Source: Paenibacillus luteus
Lineage (GTDB): Bacteria; Bacillota; Bacilli; Paenibacillales; Paenibacillaceae
Direction: 5' to 3'
Length of the DNA: 64,000 bases
Assembly: GCF_006542765.1 (NCBI RefSeq)
Contig: NZ_SKCD01000097.1
Span: forward strand, 124,001 to 188,000
Shown: positions 33,201 through 41,838 of the stretch, piece by piece
How the letters are laid out: every line of letters begins with the position of its first letter
Position numbering within the stretch: the stretch's first letter is position 1
Notes under the pieces: model-generated
What the model was told of the DNA's origin: nothing
Databases searched by the model: none
The model's input: only the letters and a program-made list of their open reading frames with translations
Position numbers and translations under genes: made by a program

Positions 33201-34708
33201 CGCGAGCCACCTGCGGTGCCGCGAGTTGCGCCACCGCCGCCGCTCATGCCTCCCATGCCGCCTCCAGTACCCATGCTTCCACCGCCAGGAAAGCCCATAC
33301 CGCCTCCAGGGAAGCCGCCTTGCTGCATGTTCGTCTCTTCAACACCTGTTCCCATACCTACTGTTCCTTGAGCAAGGGGAATAAGAACGCTGGCTCCCTC
33401 CTTCAGTCCGGAAACAATCTCTACAAAGTTCTCGTCGCTCAGACCTGTCGTCACCTCAACAAGCTGTCCACCCAGCGCATCTGCCATTTGGCCTCCGGTG
33501 CGTCCGCCTGCCGCAAAGCCGCCCTGACCTGCTGCTCCATCTCCCGTACGGGCCTGACCGCCTTCCGCCGTCGCCTGTCCTGCCGCCGCGGTTCCTCTTG
33601 CTCCTCCATACTGCCTCGTTCCAGAAGCTCCGTCTCCTTGTGCCGGTGCTTGCTGCCCAGTCGCTCCACTACCTTGTCCGGTCGCAGCCCCATGCTGTCC
33701 GCCTGCTGTTCCACCTTGCCCGCCTGACCTGCCAGGCTGCTGACCGCTCCCGGTCGAGGCACTTCCACTATTTTCAGCTGGCACGCGCACAAAAGATCTT
33801 GTTCCCATTTCAACAACCGCGTTAACAGGAACGAGAATGATATTTTCCTTGGATTCGATTGTAATCGCCGCTTCACCGGACATGCCCACCATAACGCCTT
33901 CAATGTCATTAAGTAGGATGTTTACCGAAAACGCAGATGAGCCATTGCTTGAAGTTCCTTCCTTCGCAATCTCGGATACGGTCGCTTCAATAGTCCGGTC
34001 TGCAATCGAGCTTAAGGTAATCGCCGCCGCCTGACCTAACTTTACCGAAGAAATATCTAGCTCATCCACCGAAGTGACAAACTCCAGCGCCGTATAATCG
34101 ACAATAGAGGCAATCGTCGTGTTGGCATTCACCTCATCGCCAACCTCGATGCTCATTTCCGTAATCTCCCCGTCAATGGACGCGGTCACTGCTTTTTCCT
34201 CTTTCGCTTGCTCTTCGTAGATTTTTGCCAGCTGGTCCTCATAGTCTGCTATGTCTGAATTGGCATTATCCATATTTTTCTGAAGCGATTTTTTAGTCAC
34301 CTCTTCATTTTCGGTGCCGGTCGCTTCCTTATAGCTTTCTTGATATTCAACTATAGATTCTTCCAGCTTTGTAATGCTTTTTTGAATCGAAGTTATTTTA
34401 TCCTCATTATCATCGGCAGCCTCAAAAGTAACCAAAATTTGTCCTGCTTTAATTTTATCGCCTAATTTCACATTCACCGTAGCAATGGTGCCACTTTTGC
34501 CTGCTGTTACCGTTTCCCGTGAGTTAGCAGCCACGGAACCCGTCCCGCTGATTTGTTTGACGATAGATCCTTTAGTCGCCGTTACCGTTCGAGATGTTGC
34601 CGTTGCTCCCGCCGCTTCTTTGTCCTTGGCAAAATAAAAATAATAAGCGCCTGTTCCAGCTGCAGCCAAAATAATCAAAATGCTGAGCCCTATCGTCCAT
34701 TTCTTCAT
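33197..34708 (-). CDS. HlyD/MacA-type efflux adaptor with Gly/Gln/Ala-rich insert
   Basis: A 503-residue membrane-fusion protein. One N-terminal helix (WTIGLSILIILAAAGTGAYYFYF) is followed by the biotinyl-lipoyl-like domain (ETVTAGKSGTIATVNVKLGDKIKAGQ), a coiled hairpin (ITSIQKSITKLEESIVEYQESYKE), and beta-barrel segments (ALEFVTSVDELDISSVKLGQAA). The adaptor core is interrupted by about 95 residues that are almost only Gly, Gln, Ala, Ser, Thr and Arg, before the last domain (VEVTTGLSDENFVEIVSGLKEG). A Gly/Met-rich tail (GGGMGFPGGGSMGTGGGMGG) ends the protein. The start at 34708 has GGAGGG 10 nt upstream. Upstream control elements (a TATAAT and ATGAAC direct repeats) suggest a regulated promoter. 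Confidence 0.88.
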   Translation of the reverse strand: MKKWTIGLSILIILAAAGTGAYYFYFAKDKEAAGATATSRTVTATKGSIVKQISGTGSVAANSRETVTAGKSGTIATVNVKLGDKIKAGQILVTFEAADDNEDKITSIQKSITKLEESIVEYQESYKEATGTENEEVTKKSLQKNMDNANSDIADYEDQLAKIYEEQAKEEKAVTASIDGEITEMSIEVGDEVNANTTIASIVDYTALEFVTSVDELDISSVKLGQAAAITLSSIADRTIEATVSEIAKEGTSSNGSSAFSVNILLNDIEGVMVGMSGEAAITIESKENIILVPVNAVVEMGTRSFVRVPAENSGSASTGSGQQPGRSGGQGGTAGGQHGAATGQGSGATGQQAPAQGDGASGTRQYGGARGTAAAGQATAEGGQARTGDGAAGQGGFAAGGRTGGQMADALGGQLVEVTTGLSDENFVEIVSGLKEGASVLIPLAQGTVGMGTGVEETNMQQGGFPGGGMGFPGGGSMGTGGGMGGMSGGGGATRGTAGGSR

Positions 34709-34734
34709 GTACTGTAGTCCACCCTCCATCGGTC

Positions 34735-34740
34735 ATTATA
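34735..34740 (-). promoter_or_regulatory. -10 element of the efflux operon
   Basis: A perfect TATAAT on the minus strand, 27 nt before the adaptor ATG. The expected -35 position has no good TTGACA, which would fit an activated promoter. Confidence 0.5.
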
Positions 34741-34762
34741 AAACCGAATATAGCATGCAAAA

Positions 34763-34779
34763 ATGAACGCTACATGAAC
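34763..34779 (-). promoter_or_regulatory. Direct repeats at the -35 region of the efflux operon
   Basis: GTTCAT occurs twice on the minus strand, 34774-34779 and 34763-34768, at an 11-bp period immediately upstream of the -10. This is the layout of binding sites for OmpR-type response regulators; no such regulator is encoded in the window. Confidence 0.4.
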
Positions 34780-34863
34780 AAGCAACCCTATACCGCGATT
34801 CAAAGACAAGGTCACAGATGTGCTTAAACCATCCATCCAGCCATGCTGCTTAGGCAAGTTCCC

Positions 34864-34926
34864 ATAAAAAAGAGCACTGTCCTCCCTCCCGCTCAAAGCG
34901 GCTGGAAAGAACAATGCTCTTCTTTT
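34864..34926 (-). terminator. Terminator of the sucrose/fructan operon
   Basis: A long branched stem (AAGAGCA...TGCTCTT outer arms) with an inner GCCGCTTTGAGCGGG-type hairpin is followed on the minus strand by TTTTTT. It starts 15 nt past the fructokinase stop. Confidence 0.75.
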
Positions 34927-34941
34927 ATTATTCACACATTT

Positions 34942-35892
34942 TCACAAAGAAGGAAGCTCATGCAATGCAGGCAATGAAGAGATGGCTCCTGCTCGCGTAG
35001 TTGTTAAAGCAGCGGCCGCATTTGCGAATGTCAGTATGCGCAGCGCCCTGGCCTCATCTAGCCCCAAAGCTGTTCCTTCATTTACTAGAAGCTGATACAG
35101 CAGCGCGCCGATAAAAGCATCGCCAGCACCCGTCGTATCCGCAACAGTTACCTTTTGCCCAGGGACGGACACTTCATAAGAGCGTGTATGCCACGCTGCC
35201 CCTTCCGATCCGCGAGTATAGACGACTGCTTGCACATCGCCAACGAACAGGGAAGCAATCGCATCCTTCTCGTCTTCAATTCCCGTAATAAACGCCAGCT
35301 CGTCCGAGCTGATCTTCACCAAATGGCTCAAAGGAATGAACTGCAATATTGTTTGCCTGCACTCCTCCTGATCCATCCAAAGCGGAAGCCTTACGTTAGG
35401 ATCGAAGCTGATGAAACCACCAGCAGCCTTCATCGCTTCAATAGCCTTGAGATGCGCATATTTTACGGGAGCTTCGATCAGATCTACCGAGCAGTAGTGC
35501 AAAATATCGCCGGCTGCAAACCAGTTCCCATCAATCTCATCCGCTGAAAGCAGCATATCCGCGCTTGGGTTCCGGTAAAAAGAAAAGTCACGGTCTCCGT
35601 CCGCCTTTAAGCTCACAAACGCTAAAGCGGTATTGGCTTCCTTCGTGCGAAAAACACGGCTGGTATCCACTCCCGCTTGCTCCATCGTCTCAATCAGAAA
35701 ATCGCCGAAAGCATCCATACCCAGCTTCCCTATAAATGAGCTGCTCCCTCCAAGCTTAGCTACCGCGCAGGCAACATTGGCGGGAGCACCGCCTGCTTCC
35801 TTCGTAAAGCCGGCAACATGCTTCAGCTCAATTCCACGCGCATCCGGAATAAAATCAATTAACGCTTCCCCAATGGTAAACAGCTTTGGCAA
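34942..35892 (-). CDS. Fructokinase (PfkB family)
   Basis: A 316-residue kinase that phosphorylates fructose (probably to fructose-6-phosphate) released by the adjacent GH32 enzyme. The PfkB signatures are GGAPANVACAVAKLGG (residues 33-48), the anion hole and catalytic-base loop TVADTTGAGDAFIGALLYQL near 250-269 (Asp of GAGD is the catalytic base), and FDPNVRLPLW near 165. The ATG at 35892 follows the GH32 stop by 13 nt, with AGGAGGGGCG upstream. Last gene of the sugar operon; terminator 34864-34926. Confidence 0.92.
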   Translation of the reverse strand: MPKLFTIGEALIDFIPDARGIELKHVAGFTKEAGGAPANVACAVAKLGGSSSFIGKLGMDAFGDFLIETMEQAGVDTSRVFRTKEANTALAFVSLKADGDRDFSFYRNPSADMLLSADEIDGNWFAAGDILHYCSVDLIEAPVKYAHLKAIEAMKAAGGFISFDPNVRLPLWMDQEECRQTILQFIPLSHLVKISSDELAFITGIEDEKDAIASLFVGDVQAVVYTRGSEGAAWHTRSYEVSVPGQKVTVADTTGAGDAFIGALLYQLLVNEGTALGLDEARALRILTFANAAAALTTTRAGAISSLPALHELPSL

Positions 35893-35904
35893 TTTACGCC
35901 CCTC

Positions 35905-37308
35905 CTACTTCATATCCCATTTTTTAAAGGATACCATAGAACATGCTCCTTCGGCATACGCTTGAATGCCCAGCGAATCGGTACCCGGATAAATTCGGCC
36001 GGTCATGACCTTCTCGCCGCCCTGTATAAATACCTCAACGGAGGATTTGTCTACGAAAATGTTCAAAGCAAGCAATCCATCCTTAAGAAGAACTTTCGTT
36101 CTGCGCTCGCCGCCCAGCCCGATGCCGGATTGATCACGATTAAACCGAAAAAGCCCATCATCCTGCCGGTAAGAAAGAACCGTCTCCTCATCGCCGCTCA
36201 CCCGCAGCTTCAACCCAAACTCCACTGCCTGCCCCGCCTCGAACACAACCTCCAGCTCGTAGCAGTCTCCGCGGACTTCCATATCCCGAACACCTGACAA
36301 CGGAATGCCGCTTGCCTCGTACCCATTGCGACGGTATGCTTTCATTTCCTCCAGCGGCTTGAATGCTAACGATTCTCCTTGCAAAATAACCTCGCGCGGC
36401 ATCGTCATCGCACCTGCCCAGTAATGGCCCAGCTGTGTCGGAATCTCGCTTTCCCATGTCTCCATCCAGCCCATAATAATACGTCGTCCCTTTAAGTCGA
36501 CCGTGGTCTGCGGAGCATAGAAATCAAAGCCATAGTCCACCGGCTCATACCGATCATAAGTAAAGCTGCCTTGCCCCACAACCAAACGTCCGATCATATA
36601 GGTGGTTGAATGCAGGTTTTGGTAGTCATCCCCTTGCGAAGGCATCCGCTGAGGCGACATCACAAGCACGTCGCGACCGCCCAGCTCGAACAAATCCGGG
36701 CATTCCCAGTTGTCACCGAGCTGTCCGTCGCTGCGAGCGATTTCGCCTGCAAAGCTCCAATTCACAAGATCATCTGAACGGTATAACAAAATAAGCCCAT
36801 TGCCCTGACCATCATTGGAGCCTAATACTGCATAATAAGCCCCATCGCGCTCAAACAGCTTCGGATCCCGAAAATCCTTCTGGCTCAGGCCAGCAGGCAT
36901 TTGGTCCGGACCGATAACCGGATTGCTTGCCAATTTCTCAAAATGGATACCGTCCTCAGATACGGCTATATTTTGATTTTGACGGTAGTCATGATCCTTG
37001 TCAGGACCGGTAATCAAATGGCCGGTATACATCAAATACAGCTTTCCGTCCCTCTCAATAGCACTCCCAGAGAAGCAGCCGTCGCTGTCATAAGCCTGAT
37101 CTGGTGCAAGCGCAACAGGCAGGTACCTCCACGTAATCAGATCGCGGCTCACCGCATGGCCCCAATGCATGGGTCCCCATACCGGCTGGTAAGGATAATG
37201 CTGGTAGAACATATGGTATTCGCCATTAAAATAAATAAATCCGTTCGGATCGTTCATCCAGCCAAACTCGCCCATGAGATGAAAGGCAAGCCGATACTCT
37301 TCCTTCAT
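35905..37308 (-). CDS. Sucrose-6-phosphate hydrolase / levanase-like GH32 enzyme
   Basis: A glycoside hydrolase of family GH32. The N-terminal five-bladed propeller has the nucleophile motif WMNDPNGFIYFNGEYHMFYQ (near residues 16-35), the RDP motif FRDPKLFERDG near 150 (transition-state stabiliser), and the acid/base motif WECPDLFEL near 200. The C-terminal beta-sandwich ends in VFIQGGEKVMTGRIYP. No signal peptide is seen, so it acts in the cytosol. Starts at 37308 give the family's usual 16 residues before WMNDPNG but have only a weak SD; a TTG at 37359 would add 17 residues. Uptake is by an ABC transporter, not a PTS, so the substrate is probably free sucrose, a fructan or oligofructose rather than sucrose-6-phosphate. 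Confidence 0.9.
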   Translation of the reverse strand: MKEEYRLAFHLMGEFGWMNDPNGFIYFNGEYHMFYQHYPYQPVWGPMHWGHAVSRDLITWRYLPVALAPDQAYDSDGCFSGSAIERDGKLYLMYTGHLITGPDKDHDYRQNQNIAVSEDGIHFEKLASNPVIGPDQMPAGLSQKDFRDPKLFERDGAYYAVLGSNDGQGNGLILLYRSDDLVNWSFAGEIARSDGQLGDNWECPDLFELGGRDVLVMSPQRMPSQGDDYQNLHSTTYMIGRLVVGQGSFTYDRYEPVDYGFDFYAPQTTVDLKGRRIIMGWMETWESEIPTQLGHYWAGAMTMPREVILQGESLAFKPLEEMKAYRRNGYEASGIPLSGVRDMEVRGDCYELEVVFEAGQAVEFGLKLRVSGDEETVLSYRQDDGLFRFNRDQSGIGLGGERRTKVLLKDGLLALNIFVDKSSVEVFIQGGEKVMTGRIYPGTDSLGIQAYAEGACSMVSFKKWDMK

Positions 37309-37383
37309 TAAATACTTTCGTTCGGCAATAAATGTGTCGGCATTTTCTCTCGTGTACAAAATAAAGCATCCAACCCTTACTTA

Positions 37384-38211
37384 TTATTTGATGGAGCCTT
37401 GCATAACCCCTTGAATAATATATTTCTGCGCGAATAAGTAAACGACCAATACAGGCAATATCGTCAGCATTAGTCCCGCCATAAGCGGTCCGTAATCCAC
37501 CGTGTACGTCCCAAAGAAATAGAACGTTGACAGCGGAAGCGTGCGCTCGTCGGGAGAAATCAGTACCAGTGACGGCAACAGAAAGTCGTTCCAGATCCAC
37601 AGCACATTCAATATCGCAATCGTCACCGTCGTCGGAGCAAGCACCGGGAAAACAATGCGAAAAAACGTCTGCGTCCTCGTACAGCCATCAATTAGCGCCG
37701 CTTCTTCCAGCTCCGCAGGAATGCTCTTCACAAACCCGTGATAAATAAAGACCGCAAGCGGGCTGCCAAATCCGGCATACATATAAATAAGTGCCCATTT
37801 GCTGTTCAGGAAACCGATCGAACCATATATTTTGACCAAAGGAATCATAATCGCTTGAAAGGGAATGATCATGGCCGCAACCATAAGAAAGAAAGTATAT
37901 TGATTCAGCTTCGTCTGATTTCTCACGAAATAATGTGCCGTCATAGCCGCCAAAAAAGAGATCAATACGACGCTAACGACCGTGATCACAACCGAGTTTG
38001 AAAAAGCGGAAACATACGACATTTTGCCAAAAGCATTCGTATAATTAGCAAAGCTGAAGCTATCCGGCAAAGACAGCGGGCTTGAGGTGATTGCCTTATT
38101 TTCCTTAAAGGAGTTCACCAATAACATGGCAAAAGGAAAAATAAACAGCACTAGGCAAATAAGAAGAGCAATGAATTTCGTAAAGGCCAGCGCCCCGTTC
38201 CGATTCTCCAT
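37384..38211 (-). CDS. CUT1-type sugar ABC transporter permease (MalG-like)
   Basis: A 275-residue permease with six transmembrane helices, the first being FTKFIALLICLVLFIFPFAM. The cytoplasmic EAA loop that contacts the ATPase is AELEEAALIDGCTRTQTFFRIVFPVLAP near residue 175-200. The protein ends YLFAQKYIIQGVMQGSIK, a typical MalG C-terminus. The start overlaps the MalF-like stop by one nt (TAATG), so translation is coupled. No ATPase gene is present in this operon; a shared MsmX-type ATPase elsewhere is expected from the family. Confidence 0.92.
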   Translation of the reverse strand: MENRNGALAFTKFIALLICLVLFIFPFAMLLVNSFKENKAITSSPLSLPDSFSFANYTNAFGKMSYVSAFSNSVVITVVSVVLISFLAAMTAHYFVRNQTKLNQYTFFLMVAAMIIPFQAIMIPLVKIYGSIGFLNSKWALIYMYAGFGSPLAVFIYHGFVKSIPAELEEAALIDGCTRTQTFFRIVFPVLAPTTVTIAILNVLWIWNDFLLPSLVLISPDERTLPLSTFYFFGTYTVDYGPLMAGLMLTILPVLVVYLFAQKYIIQGVMQGSIK

Positions 38212-39095
38212 TATGCTTCCACCTCCAGCTTCTTGCTAAAGTAAACCTGTGCAATCGTAATGGTAGCCACAAGCAGGAACAGAACAAAAGCCTCTGCCTG
38301 GCCTACACCATAGTCTCTCGACAGAAATGCCTTCTCGTATACGTGCATGGATACCATCTCCGTGCTCTTGAATGGTCCTCCCTTGGTTAAGGAAAGGTTC
38401 AAATCATAGACCATGAAGCAGCGCTGCAGCGATAAGAAAATACATACGATAAAGGACGGTACCATGAGCGGTAAAATCATTTTTCGCATTTTCGTCCAAA
38501 GGCTCGCTCCATCGATGCTGGCCGCTTCTAAAATATCCTTTGGCACATTCATCAGCCCAGCTACATAAATGACCATCATATAACCCGCATACTGCCATAC
38601 CGTTACGATAATCATAGACCAGAACGCCTTATCGGGATCAGCCAGCCAGGAAGCGCTGAACAATGGGATATTCAGCTCCTTGCCTACATACACAAAGACA
38701 TTAGAGAAAATAAACTGCCATACAAAGCCAAGAACAATGCCGCCCACCAGGTTAGGAATAAAGAAGCCTGCTCTAAAAATGCTTTGTCCCTTCAAACCGC
38801 TAGTCAGCACATAGGCTAACAAAAAAGCCACGATATTAATAAGGGCTACGGAAATAAACACATATTTCAAGGTCAGTAAAAAGGATTGCCAAAATACGGT
38901 GTCCTTAAATACTGATACATAGTTTTCAAAGCCAACTAAGCTGCTGGAGGTCGAAATGCCATCCCAGTTCGTAAAGGTCAAATAGATGCCATACAGGAAA
39001 GGAATAATCATTACAGCAAGAAAAGCAAACAAAGTAGGTCCGGTAAACAGCAGCCGCAATCGCAAGCGATTCCACAGCCCTTTTTCCGTTATCAT
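38211..39095 (-). CDS. CUT1-type sugar ABC transporter permease (MalF-like)
   Basis: A permease of about 294 residues with six transmembrane helices and the loop YVAGLMNVPKDILEAASIDGASLWTKMRKMILPLM (EAA motif EAASIDGA near 190). The first helix is TLFAFLAVMIIPFLYGIYL. Starts are clustered: ATGs at 39098 and 39095, the latter 6 nt after GAGGGA; a longer frame reaches 39110. It is upstream of the MalG-like permease and downstream of the binding protein. Confidence 0.92.
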   Translation of the reverse strand: MITEKGLWNRLRLRLLFTGPTLFAFLAVMIIPFLYGIYLTFTNWDGISTSSSLVGFENYVSVFKDTVFWQSFLLTLKYVFISVALINIVAFLLAYVLTSGLKGQSIFRAGFFIPNLVGGIVLGFVWQFIFSNVFVYVGKELNIPLFSASWLADPDKAFWSMIIVTVWQYAGYMMVIYVAGLMNVPKDILEAASIDGASLWTKMRKMILPLMVPSFIVCIFLSLQRCFMVYDLNLSLTKGGPFKSTEMVSMHVYEKAFLSRDYGVGQAEAFVLFLLVATITIAQVYFSKKLEVEA

Positions 39096-39206
39096 CATGA
39101 TCCCTCGCATTCATGCATGGATTGTGTCGATCAAAAAGCTAGCAAGAGTAAACGGCCTACCCCGTCATAGGGCGGGGTAAGCCAGTTGTCAGCTATCCAT
39201 CATTAT

Positions 39207-40508
39207 TTATTTTACGGTTTTCCAGTAAGCCTCAATCTCTTTGGTCAGCGTCGCGCGATCGGCTGCGCCCGCCAAATATTTTTGCATGGAAGCGCCGATT
39301 TTGGCCCAATGATCCGCCGGCAATGTGCTCATGGAATCCTCGGTCTTGCCATTGGCAATATGCTCTGAAATGGATTTCGCCAACGGGTCTTTAGCTTCAA
39401 GCGTAATGTTCTTGAACGCCGGAATAATATTCGCCTGATTGACGAGGAAGTCTTGCCCCTTCTCGCTGTACACCATCCACTCCAAAAAGGTTTTGCCTGC
39501 AGCTTGCTGCTCGGCCGTATTTTTCTCCTTATCAAGCACTAGACGTTTCGATACAGCGGAAGAAATCTGCGTATTGCCAAAGTCCGCCGGATTGTTGCTC
39601 ACCGGTACCGGAAGAAAGCCATACTGACCGCTTGCAGTATCAAAGCTGCTAATTTGCGGCCAAGCCCAGTTTCCTTGGAACCAAATGCCTACCTCGCCTT
39701 TGCCTAGCACCTCCGGCCCTCTCTCATAGGTTCCGGATAAAGGAGATGCTTTATCGATGTTGTATTTAGCCATCACATCAAACGTATCGATCAGGCCGTT
39801 AAATACAGCGTTGCCAGCCAAGTCGACCGTACCCGCTTTCAAATCGTCAACGAACTTCGCCACAGCAGCGGTATCCGCCGACTGCCCAGCGTAAGCCAGC
39901 GGCAAGTAATGCGCGCCTAGCGACCAATCCATTGGGGAAATAATAAGTGGCGCTTTGCCGGAAGCCTCGATTTTTTTGAACAGATCCTCCAGTGTGCTAG
40001 TCGTATTCACCGTTGCCGGATCAAATGCCCCGCCTACCGCTTGATCCAGAACCGCCTTGTTATAAATAAAGCCGTAACCTTCAATTGCAAGCGGGAAGGC
40101 ATAGTTTTTGCCATCGAATGTCGTTAACGCTGTACTGCGATCAACCGCGTCCGCCATCCATTTCTCGCCGCTCAGATCAAGCACACGATCCTTGAACTTT
40201 TCGACATCGCCCGTATCCAGCATCGTAATGGTTGCTGGATTGCCCGATGCATAAAGCGCAGACGCTTTCTCAAATGGAGATTGTCCGGCAGGTACCGGTA
40301 TAATTTCAAGCGTAATATTCGGATAATCCTCTTTAAATGCTTTTGCCGCGTTCTCCAGCTGCGCCTGAATTTCACCTTTAGAGTTAAGGAGTGTGATCTT
40401 GACAGCTGACCCCTCACCAGATTCTTCCGACTTATTCCCGCATGCCGTAACGACCATAACAACGATAAGCGACAAAGCCAGTGCTTGCATCCACTTCCAG
40501 GTTTTCAT
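39207..40508 (-). CDS. Sugar-binding lipoprotein of ABC transporter (family 1)
   Basis: A 433-residue extracytoplasmic solute-binding protein. The N-terminal lipobox VVMVVTACGNK puts the lipidated Cys at residue 23. The mature protein has the fold of maltose/oligosaccharide receptors (PAGQSPFEKASALYASGNPATITMLDTGDVEKF; VGIWFQGNWAWPQI). The start at 40508 is chosen because GGGGGC lies 7-12 nt upstream and the signal peptide follows at once; the longer frame to 40547 has no such support. It is the first gene of the sugar operon, 67 nt downstream of the -10, and is expected to bind sucrose or fructo-oligosaccharides by context. Confidence 0.92.
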   Translation of the reverse strand: MKTWKWMQALALSLIVVMVVTACGNKSEESGEGSAVKITLLNSKGEIQAQLENAAKAFKEDYPNITLEIIPVPAGQSPFEKASALYASGNPATITMLDTGDVEKFKDRVLDLSGEKWMADAVDRSTALTTFDGKNYAFPLAIEGYGFIYNKAVLDQAVGGAFDPATVNTTSTLEDLFKKIEASGKAPLIISPMDWSLGAHYLPLAYAGQSADTAAVAKFVDDLKAGTVDLAGNAVFNGLIDTFDVMAKYNIDKASPLSGTYERGPEVLGKGEVGIWFQGNWAWPQISSFDTASGQYGFLPVPVSNNPADFGNTQISSAVSKRLVLDKEKNTAEQQAAGKTFLEWMVYSEKGQDFLVNQANIIPAFKNITLEAKDPLAKSISEHIANGKTEDSMSTLPADHWAKIGASMQKYLAGAADRATLTKEIEAYWKTVK

Positions 40509-40574
40509 TTGTATGCCCCCGATTCTTATCATTTGAATACGGCTCACCGATCGTGTAAACCGCTTTCATAACGT

Positions 40575-40603
40575 ATTATAGCGATGACTATTTAATATGT
40601 CAA
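40575..40603 (-). promoter_or_regulatory. Consensus sigma-A promoter of the sugar operon
   Basis: TTGACA (40598-40603), exactly 17 bp, then TATAAT (40575-40580) on the minus strand: full consensus. Its -35 lies inside the operator palindrome at 40597-40630, so a repressor bound there would block polymerase. Confidence 0.8.
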
Positions 40604-40630
40604 TCGTTTGACATGTCAAACGATTGACAT
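40597..40630 (-). promoter_or_regulatory. Palindromic LacI-family operator (two sites)
   Basis: A perfect 34-bp palindrome. It is made of two 12-bp near-palindromic LacI-type sites, TCAATCGTTTGA (40600-40611) and TCAAACGATTGA (40616-40627), whose central CG steps are 16 bp apart. The adjacent lacI-family gene is the likely repressor. Confidence 0.75.
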
Positions 40631-40640
40631 TATATGATAA

Positions 40641-40672
40641 AAATAAAAAACCCTTGCTGCGCATGGGTTTTT
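40641..40672 (-). terminator. Terminator of the lacI-type repressor
   Basis: AAAAACCC/GGGTTTTTT stem with 11-nt loop, followed by TATTTTTATC on the minus strand, just past the stop at 40682. It insulates the repressor from the operon. Confidence 0.8.
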
Positions 40673-40681
40673 CACTATTTA

Positions 40682-41662
40682 CTATGATGTGGTTGCACGT
40701 TCAATTAGCGTAACTGGCAATATATTCGCAGTCTCGAATGCTTCCTCGTTCATTTGCTTCAAAATTAAATCAACAGCTGTTTTACCGATATCCGCAATCG
40801 GTTGTTTGATCGTCGTCAGCTCCGGCGTGATCCATCTAGCCGCATTCACGTTGTCATAACCGATGATCTTAACATCACCAGGCACATGCCTCCCAGCGGC
40901 TGCACATTCTTTGACCGCAAACGCGGCTATAATATCACTGGTTGCGAAAATGCCATCCAGATCAGGATGATCCTGAAACAGCTGATGCATAATCTGTTCG
41001 TACTGGAGCTGGTCGAACACATTCATGTCCGTCTGTATAATAATATGTTCAATCCCTCGCTCCTGCATAACCGCCTGAAAGGCCTCTGTTCGCTGGTTTG
41101 CCAGCAAATGCAGCTCCAGATTCCCGCAAATATGCGCAATCTTTTTGCAGCCATTATCAACTAAGAGCTTTGCCGCGAGCTTACCTCCAGCATAATTATC
41201 CGAGGATATGTAGGGAATCTCATCGCTAATTTGACGGTCAATGGTTACAATCGGAGAGCTGAGATTTTTGTACTCATCCACTTGAAGCGTATGGCTTCCC
41301 ATAATAATGCCATCCACGCGATTGCGCTTTAACATTTCGATATATTCCTTCTCTTTAAGAGGATCAAGCTGGGAATTGCACAGCAGCATCTTGAAACCCA
41401 GCTCGTAGGCGTAATTTTCCACATGATTGGCCAACTCGCTGAAAAAAGGATGCGAGACGCTCGGTATGATTAAACCGATTACGTTAGATTGTTTTCTTAG
41501 GAGCGAGCGGGCAATTTCATTCGGCTGATAATCGAGCTCCTCCATCGTCTTGTAGACCTTCGTTCTTGTTGCCTCACTAATATAGCCGCGGTTATTTAAC
41601 ACGCGGGAAACCGTCGTTACGGATACGTTCGCTTTTTTTGCCACATCATGTATCGTTGCCAT
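40682..41662 (-). CDS. LacI-family repressor of the sugar operon
   Basis: A 326-residue regulator. The N-terminal helix-turn-helix TIHDVAKKANVSVTTVSRVL (residues 3-22) is followed by the hinge helix LDYQPNEIARSLLRKQ and a periplasmic-binding-like sugar domain (GLIIPSVSHPFFSEL; IIGYDNVNAARWITPELTTIKQP). Sequence resembles sucrose/fructose-responsive members, although ligand cannot be fixed. AAAGGGG stands 7 nt before the ATG. It is the nearest candidate for the operator at 40597-40630. A TATAAT lies at 41696-41701 upstream, with no good -35. Transcribed separately from the sugar operon. Confidence 0.92.
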   Translation of the reverse strand: MATIHDVAKKANVSVTTVSRVLNNRGYISEATRTKVYKTMEELDYQPNEIARSLLRKQSNVIGLIIPSVSHPFFSELANHVENYAYELGFKMLLCNSQLDPLKEKEYIEMLKRNRVDGIIMGSHTLQVDEYKNLSSPIVTIDRQISDEIPYISSDNYAGGKLAAKLLVDNGCKKIAHICGNLELHLLANQRTEAFQAVMQERGIEHIIIQTDMNVFDQLQYEQIMHQLFQDHPDLDGIFATSDIIAAFAVKECAAAGRHVPGDVKIIGYDNVNAARWITPELTTIKQPIADIGKTAVDLILKQMNEEAFETANILPVTLIERATTS

Positions 41663-41768
41663 GGCCGCCCCTTTGCTCTAGCAGTAGTACCATTTATTAT
41701 AGCGAAATCCTAGTCATAATCATACTTGTTACGTGGAGACCGTTTCTGTGGGTAGTCTTCGATTTATA

Positions 41769-41822
41769 AAAAAGAAGCTGTTTCAGATAAGCCCGTTGCG
41801 GCTTATTTGAAACAGCTTCTTC
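41769..41822 (-). terminator. Terminator of murA
   Basis: A 22-bp stem with one mismatch (41772-41793 with 41800-41821), 6-nt loop, followed on the minus strand by TTTTTTATA. It begins 17 nt past the murA stop. Confidence 0.9.
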
Positions 41823-41838
41823 GTTGTAAAGGAATAGG

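Noticed and set aside
33450..33909. Alternative-frame ORFs in the adaptor's Gly-rich region
   Set aside because: They are shadows created by the low-complexity codons; the main frame continues through into a recognisable adaptor C-terminus.
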